A DNA stretch of 10,233 nucleotides from an uncultured Clostridia bacterium (GTDB taxonomy: Bacteria; Bacillota; Clostridia; Oscillospirales; CAG-272): positions 1 to 10,233 of the forward strand of contig CAJGDZ010000056.1 of the NCBI GenBank assembly GCA_904502055.1, written 5' to 3'. A model generated the notes under the pieces. That model saw only the letters and a program-made list of their open reading frames with translations. It had not been told where the DNA came from and did not search any database. Shown here piece by piece: positions 7,224-10,233 of the stretch. Both the position numbers and the translations under genes were made by a program. Positions within the stretch are counted from its first letter, which is position 1, and each line of letters begins with the position of its first letter.

Positions 7224-8717
7224 ATGAACAACATAATAAAAGAATTCAAGCAAAAAACCACACAAAACGGCCTGCGCGTATTTCTTGTCACCCTTCTCCT
7301 GCTCATCGGACTTGTGGTAATAAATCTTCTGGCAGGTCTTCTGCCAAATCGCGTAACCGAGATCGACATCAGCGCTGATAAGATGTACTCGGTGTCAAGC
7401 ACCGCCGCACGCGAGCTGGCCAAGCTCCGCGATGACGTAGCGGTCTACTATCTGGTGTCGGGCGGCGAGAGTGACCTTGTGGACGAAACGCGTCACACAA
7501 AGCTTTTTCTCGACAAGCTTTCCGACTGCAGCCCACACATCCGATTCCGTGTGATCGACACAGCCGAATCCCCCACGTTTGCCACCTCGCTCGGGCTTAC
7601 CGAGAGTGCCGAAAACAACAGCATTGTGGTCAAGAGTGCCAAACGCACACGCGTGATCGCTCCCGATGATCTTTTCTACTACTATATTGAGGGGGCTGGA
7701 AAAATGACCGCCGCGGAGGCTCAGCAGGCCGTCTATATGATCCAGATGTACTACGGACAGACCGTGACCCCCACCTATCATTTTGACGGTGAGGGACAGC
7801 TGCTCTCCGCGATCCATTACGTGACCACCGACACCCTGCCCAAGATCTATGCACTTGACGGACACTCGGAGATCGCGCTTTCCTCCTCGCTTGCCGAGAT
7901 GCTTTCTCTGCAAAATATGGAGGTGGCCACGCTCACGCTTCTGAAAAGTGAGGCAGTACCAAAGGATTGCGATCTGCTTCTTCTCAACTGTCCGCAAGCC
8001 GATCTGACCGCGGCCGAGGCAAAAATGGTCGGGGATTATCTTGCTGGTGGCGGAAAAATGATGATGATCACCGTGCCCGGAACCTCGACCTTCCCCAATC
8101 TGCTTTCGGTAGCCGCCCGCTACGGGCTTTCGGCAAAGGAGGGCATTCTCATTGAAGGGGACAGCAACCACTACTATCAGGTTCCCTATTACCTGTTCCC
8201 CACGCCCTCATCCTCGCATGAGATTACCGCCGCGCACGCCGCCTCGTCCTATGCGCTTCTCCCCTCGGCACACGGCATACAGATCGCACAGACCCTCCCG
8301 GACGGCGTGACGGCCGCCGAGCTGTTCACGACCAGCGCCTCGTCCTATCTCATTGATATCAACGCCGAGACCATGGACCGCCCCGAGGGACAGGACACCG
8401 CAAAGCACACTGTCGGTGTGGCCGCAACGGCGACCGACGGATCGCAGATGATCTGGGTCTCCTCCTTTGGTCTTACCGACGATACCGCCAATTCCTACGC
8501 GGCGGGCGGAAATGCCTCGTATTTTCTTTCGGCTGTCAAGTGGCTTTGCCAAGCCGAGGACGAGGTGTCCGCGTTTGCTCCGATCACGCTGACCACGCCG
8601 CGCCTCACCCTTTCCGCAGGCACGGCCGGGCTTTGGTCGATCGCACTGATCTTCCTCATCCCCGCCGCCGTGCTCGGCACGGGCTTTGTGTACTGGCTGC
8701 GGCGCCGCAGAAAATAA
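7224..8717 (+). CDS. GldG-like ABC auxiliary protein, membrane-anchored at both ends
   Basis: 497 residues. A basic N-terminus (1-18) precedes a membrane helix at about 18-40. About 420 mostly soluble residues follow, then a second helix (about 468-491) and the tail RRRRK. By the positive-inside rule both ends are cytoplasmic and the large domain is outside the membrane. The domain resembles GldG / ABC auxiliary proteins: an early TEIDISADKMYSVS block (45-58), KIYALDGHSE (207-216), which is like the family's 'GH(G/S)E' motif, then DCDLLLLNCPQADLTAAE (248-265) and YLAGGGKMMMI (272-282), typical of a Rossmann-like or glutamine-amidotransferase-like fold. AGGGGG (7211-7216) is 7 bases before the ATG. 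It is the third and last gene of the unit, followed at once by a hairpin terminator. Biochemical role is unknown even in characterised relatives; family call fairly sure. Confidence 0.82.
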   Translation: MNNIIKEFKQKTTQNGLRVFLVTLLLLIGLVVINLLAGLLPNRVTEIDISADKMYSVSSTAARELAKLRDDVAVYYLVSGGESDLVDETRHTKLFLDKLSDCSPHIRFRVIDTAESPTFATSLGLTESAENNSIVVKSAKRTRVIAPDDLFYYYIEGAGKMTAAEAQQAVYMIQMYYGQTVTPTYHFDGEGQLLSAIHYVTTDTLPKIYALDGHSEIALSSSLAEMLSLQNMEVATLTLLKSEAVPKDCDLLLLNCPQADLTAAEAKMVGDYLAGGGKMMMITVPGTSTFPNLLSVAARYGLSAKEGILIEGDSNHYYQVPYYLFPTPSSSHEITAAHAASSYALLPSAHGIQIAQTLPDGVTAAELFTTSASSYLIDINAETMDRPEGQDTAKHTVGVAATATDGSQMIWVSSFGLTDDTANSYAAGGNASYFLSAVKWLCQAEDEVSAFAPITLTTPRLTLSAGTAGLWSIALIFLIPAAVLGTGFVYWLRRRRK

Positions 8718-8752
8718 AAAAAGAAGGAGTTGCTCGCAACTCCTTCTTTTTT
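8717..8752. terminator. Bidirectional intrinsic terminator between convergent genes
   Basis: A 10-bp perfect stem GAAGGAGTTG / CAACTCCTTC (8723-8732 and 8737-8746) encloses a CTCG loop. It is flanked by an A6 run on the left (8717-8722) and a T6 run on the right (8747-8752), so it reads as hairpin plus U-tract on both strands. The GldG-like stop codon (8715-8717) and the NAD(P)H-hydrate dehydratase stop codon (8753-8751) touch its two edges. Confidence 0.93.
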
Positions 8753-9641
8753 ATTCCTCGTGACAATCCTTCATAATTTCCGAAATATGGTCGATAATAT
8801 CACTGGCCATCAGCGAGTATTCGCCAAGCGCCTCGGCGGCGGCATCGCCCGCGAGCCCGTGGATGTATACGCCGAGTGTGGCGGCATCAAAGGGCTTCAT
8901 CCCCTGCGCGATCAGCGCGGCAATCACGCCCGTCAGCACGTCGCCGCTTCCTCCCGTGGCCATACCGCTGTTTCCGCTTCGGTTGAGATACAGCGTATGC
9001 TTGTCCCCAAGTCCGCGCGCCTCGGTGCCGTCGCTGACAACCGTCGCGTGCCCCTTGAGCACACAGATCAGCGCATATTTTTCGGAGAAATTGACCGCCG
9101 CCGTAAGGCGGTCGCGCTCGATCGTCGAGACGTCCACGTGACAGAGCCGCGCCATCTCTAAGGGATGCGGCGTCACGATGGCCGGTGCGGTAACAAGCCC
9201 CCAAAGCTCACCATCCGCCGCCAGCAAATTCAAGGCGTCGGCGTCGATCACAAGCGGCACATCGGCGGCGGAAAGCACCAACCGAAGCAATCGTTTTGCT
9301 TGTTCGCTTTGTCCAAGTCCAACGCCGACCACGATGACGTCCGCCCACGCGACGGCATCCAGAATTCCCGCCTTATCCCGTTCCACGTCATCACCGTAGA
9401 CCGAGAGAATGGCCTCGGGAAGCTGCGTCTGATAAACGATGCGATTGTCTCTGTGCGTCAGGATGCGCACAAGCCCGGCTCCCGTGCGGTACGCCGCCTT
9501 GGCAGAAAAATACGCCGCCCCGCTCATGCAGACCGCGCCACCTACCACAAGCACACGACCAAATGTGCCCTTGTGCGATTCCTGTGCCCGTAGCGGAATG
9601 CGCGAAAGGTCGGCCGGACGGTACGAAAAATATGCACTCAT
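8751..9641 (-). CDS. nnrD: ADP-dependent (S)-NAD(P)H-hydrate dehydratase, stand-alone
   Basis: Repairs NADHX and NADPHX, damaged hydrated forms of the cofactors, back to NADH and NADPH, using ADP in bacterial family members. The 296 residues fit the ribokinase-like YjeF C-terminal domain family. Visible blocks are HKGTFGRVLVVGG (23-35), VIDADALNLL (131-140), VTPHPLEMARL (156-166), VLKGHATVV (194-202) and NSGMATGGSGDVLTG (224-238), with presumed catalytic aspartate D234. The epimerase half (NnrE, YjeF_N), often fused to this domain, is absent, so NnrE would have to be encoded elsewhere. GGGAGG (9655-9650) lies 8 bases before the ATG, and a plausible promoter lies just upstream on the same strand. 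It appears to be transcribed alone and ends at the shared terminator. Confidence 0.94.
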   Translation of the reverse strand: MSAYFSYRPADLSRIPLRAQESHKGTFGRVLVVGGAVCMSGAAYFSAKAAYRTGAGLVRILTHRDNRIVYQTQLPEAILSVYGDDVERDKAGILDAVAWADVIVVGVGLGQSEQAKRLLRLVLSAADVPLVIDADALNLLAADGELWGLVTAPAIVTPHPLEMARLCHVDVSTIERDRLTAAVNFSEKYALICVLKGHATVVSDGTEARGLGDKHTLYLNRSGNSGMATGGSGDVLTGVIAALIAQGMKPFDAATLGVYIHGLAGDAAAEALGEYSLMASDIIDHISEIMKDCHEE

Positions 9642-9673
9642 AAAGCAAGCCTCCCGAAAAATGTTCCGCCTTT

Positions 9674-9702
9674 ATTATAATATACCGCGCGACAAATTGC
9701 AA
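9674..9702 (-). promoter_or_regulatory. nnrD: Candidate sigma-A-type promoter for nnrD
   Basis: On the minus strand TTGCAA (9702-9697) and TATAAT (9679-9674) are separated by 17 bases, an ideal spacing. Transcription would begin near 9667, giving a leader of about 25 bases that includes the GGGAGG ribosome-binding site. Confidence 0.65.
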
Positions 9703-9706
9703 CCAT

Positions 9707-9739
9707 TTTTGAAAACAAAAAAACCTTATATTTTGAAAA
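9707..9739 (+). repeat. Repeated A/T palindrome TTTTGAAAA
   Basis: TTTTGAAAA occurs at 9707-9715 and 9731-9739, 24 bases apart, between the two divergent promoters. Each copy is nearly self-complementary. They may be regulator half-sites or A-tract bends, or just chance in sequence that is mostly A and T. Confidence 0.35.
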
Positions 9740-9745
9740 AACATA

Positions 9746-9774
9746 TTGATTTTTTAAAAAAATCATGATATAAT
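9746..9774 (+). promoter_or_regulatory. Candidate extended -10 promoter for the sodium-pump gene
   Basis: TTGATT (9746-9751) and TATAAT (9769-9774) are 17 bases apart, and TG stands one base before the -10 box (TGATATAAT, 9766-9774), giving an extended -10. Transcription would begin near 9781, with a leader of about 60 bases before the ATG at 9844. I see no convincing riboswitch or attenuator in that leader. Confidence 0.7.
9747..9765. promoter_or_regulatory. Palindrome between -35 and -10, possible operator
   Basis: TGATTTTTT and AAAAAATCA form a perfect 9-bp inverted repeat around a single central A. It covers most of the -35 box and most of the spacer of the rightward promoter, where a bound protein would block RNA polymerase. 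The short poly-A/T composition lowers the significance, but the TGA...TCA ends extend the symmetry beyond a plain A/T run. Confidence 0.4.
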
Positions 9775-9843
9775 AATTTGATTTTGTTTTGGGGAAAGCC
9801 GTTTGCTTTTGCCTGAAAATCTCAAAAAAGAAAGGACAGCAAT

Positions 9844-10233
9844 ATGGAAATCTTGTACGAAAATCTGCTGAATCTCGACTTCAGACAGATCATCATGTGG
9901 ATCATCGGCGGCATTCTGATCTACCTCGCCATCAAAAAGGAAATGGAGCCCACTCTTCTTCTTCCCATCGGCTTTGGCGCGATCCTTGTCAACCTGCCGA
10001 TCTTTGACAACGTAGAGGCGCTTGTCACCCTTTACAACGCGGGAATTGCCAACGAGCTCTTCCCCCTGATCCTCTTCATCGGTATCGGTGCGATGATCGA
10101 CTTCGGTCCGCTTCTCACCAACCCCAAGCTGATGATCTTCGGTGCGGCGGCACAGTTCGGTATCTTCTTCACGCTTTGTATGGCATCGATCTTCTTCCCG
10201 GAGATCAAGGATGCAGCTTCGATCGCAATCATC
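9844..10233 (+). CDS. oadB: Sodium ion-translocating decarboxylase beta subunit (OadB/GcdB/MmdB family), N-terminal 130 residues
   Basis: Integral membrane subunit that couples decarboxylation of a biotin-bound carboxyl group to sodium export. I translated 130 codons from the ATG at 9844, open to the right edge of the window. The sequence is strongly hydrophobic, with likely membrane helices around 15-31, 35-51, 71-88 and 96-117. It carries blocks typical of the family: EPTLLLPIGFGAILVN (35-50), YNAGIANELFPL (64-75), LFIGIGAMIDFGPLL (77-91) and NPKLMIFGAAAQFGIF (93-108). The region holding the key sodium-site aspartate lies past the edge. AAAGGA (9831-9836) is 7 bases before the ATG. The family includes oxaloacetate, glutaconyl-CoA and methylmalonyl-CoA decarboxylases, and this fragment cannot tell them apart, so the symbol is provisional. 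It is the first gene after its promoter; partner subunits may follow downstream. Confidence 0.88.
   Translation, partial: MEILYENLLNLDFRQIIMWIIGGILIYLAIKKEMEPTLLLPIGFGAILVNLPIFDNVEALVTLYNAGIANELFPLILFIGIGAMIDFGPLLTNPKLMIFGAAAQFGIFFTLCMASIFFPEIKDAASIAII

Noticed and set aside
6678..7265. 195-codon minus-strand open frame opposite the permease gene
   Set aside because: Very rich in charged residues (H, R, K, E, D, Q), as expected for the reverse strand of a hydrophobic protein; no motif.
7395..8171. 258-codon minus-strand open frame opposite the GldG-like gene
   Set aside because: No family resemblance and fully antisense to a gene with good start, ribosome-binding site and family motifs.
9791..9820. 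Possible small hairpin (AAAGC / GCTTT) in the leader of the sodium-pump gene
   Set aside because: Only about 5 base pairs and no U-tract or conserved riboswitch features; too weak to call.

Overview
The window looks like chromosomal DNA from an anaerobic, low-to-mid GC member of the Clostridia (Bacillota). The reasons are the two-subunit GlgC/GlgD ADP-glucose pyrophosphorylase, strong GGAGG ribosome-binding sites with TTG starts, AT-rich intergenic regions with sigma-A-like promoters, and the start of a gene for the membrane subunit of a sodium-pumping decarboxylase. Gene density is very high. There are no RNA genes, CRISPR arrays, insertion sequences or phage genes that I can see.

Region 1 (1-5089, minus strand) is a glycogen synthesis operon read glgB > glgC > glgD > glgA. 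GlgC, probably with its degenerate paralogue GlgD, makes ADP-glucose. GlgA polymerises it into an alpha-1,4-glucan, and GlgB adds alpha-1,6 branches. glgC and glgD overlap by 4 bases. glgA is cut by the left edge of the window, after 275 codons. For glgB and glgC the longest reading frame begins too close to the Shine-Dalgarno sequence, so I chose slightly shorter starts.

Region 2 (about 5096-5301) is a roughly 200-base divergent promoter region. It has a TATAAT box facing each way and a tandem 9-base repeat.

Region 3 (5302-8717, plus strand) is a three-gene ABC system: an ATPase with an acidic tail, an ABC-2 type permease, and a large GldG-like protein anchored at both ends. The order matches the Gld-type ABC systems known from gliding Bacteroidetes, but the organism appears to be a Clostridia member and the substrate is unknown. 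This is the least understood part of the window. A compact hairpin shared with the convergent next gene ends the unit.

Region 4 (8751-9641, minus strand) is a stand-alone ADP-dependent NAD(P)H-hydrate dehydratase (metabolite repair). Region 5 (9642-9843) is a second divergent promoter region, very AT-rich, with a 19-base palindrome inside the rightward promoter. Region 6 (9844 to the right edge) is the first 130 codons of an OadB/GcdB/MmdB family sodium-pump subunit.

I found no clear evidence for an entirely new system. The Gld-like ABC cluster is the best candidate for undescribed biology.
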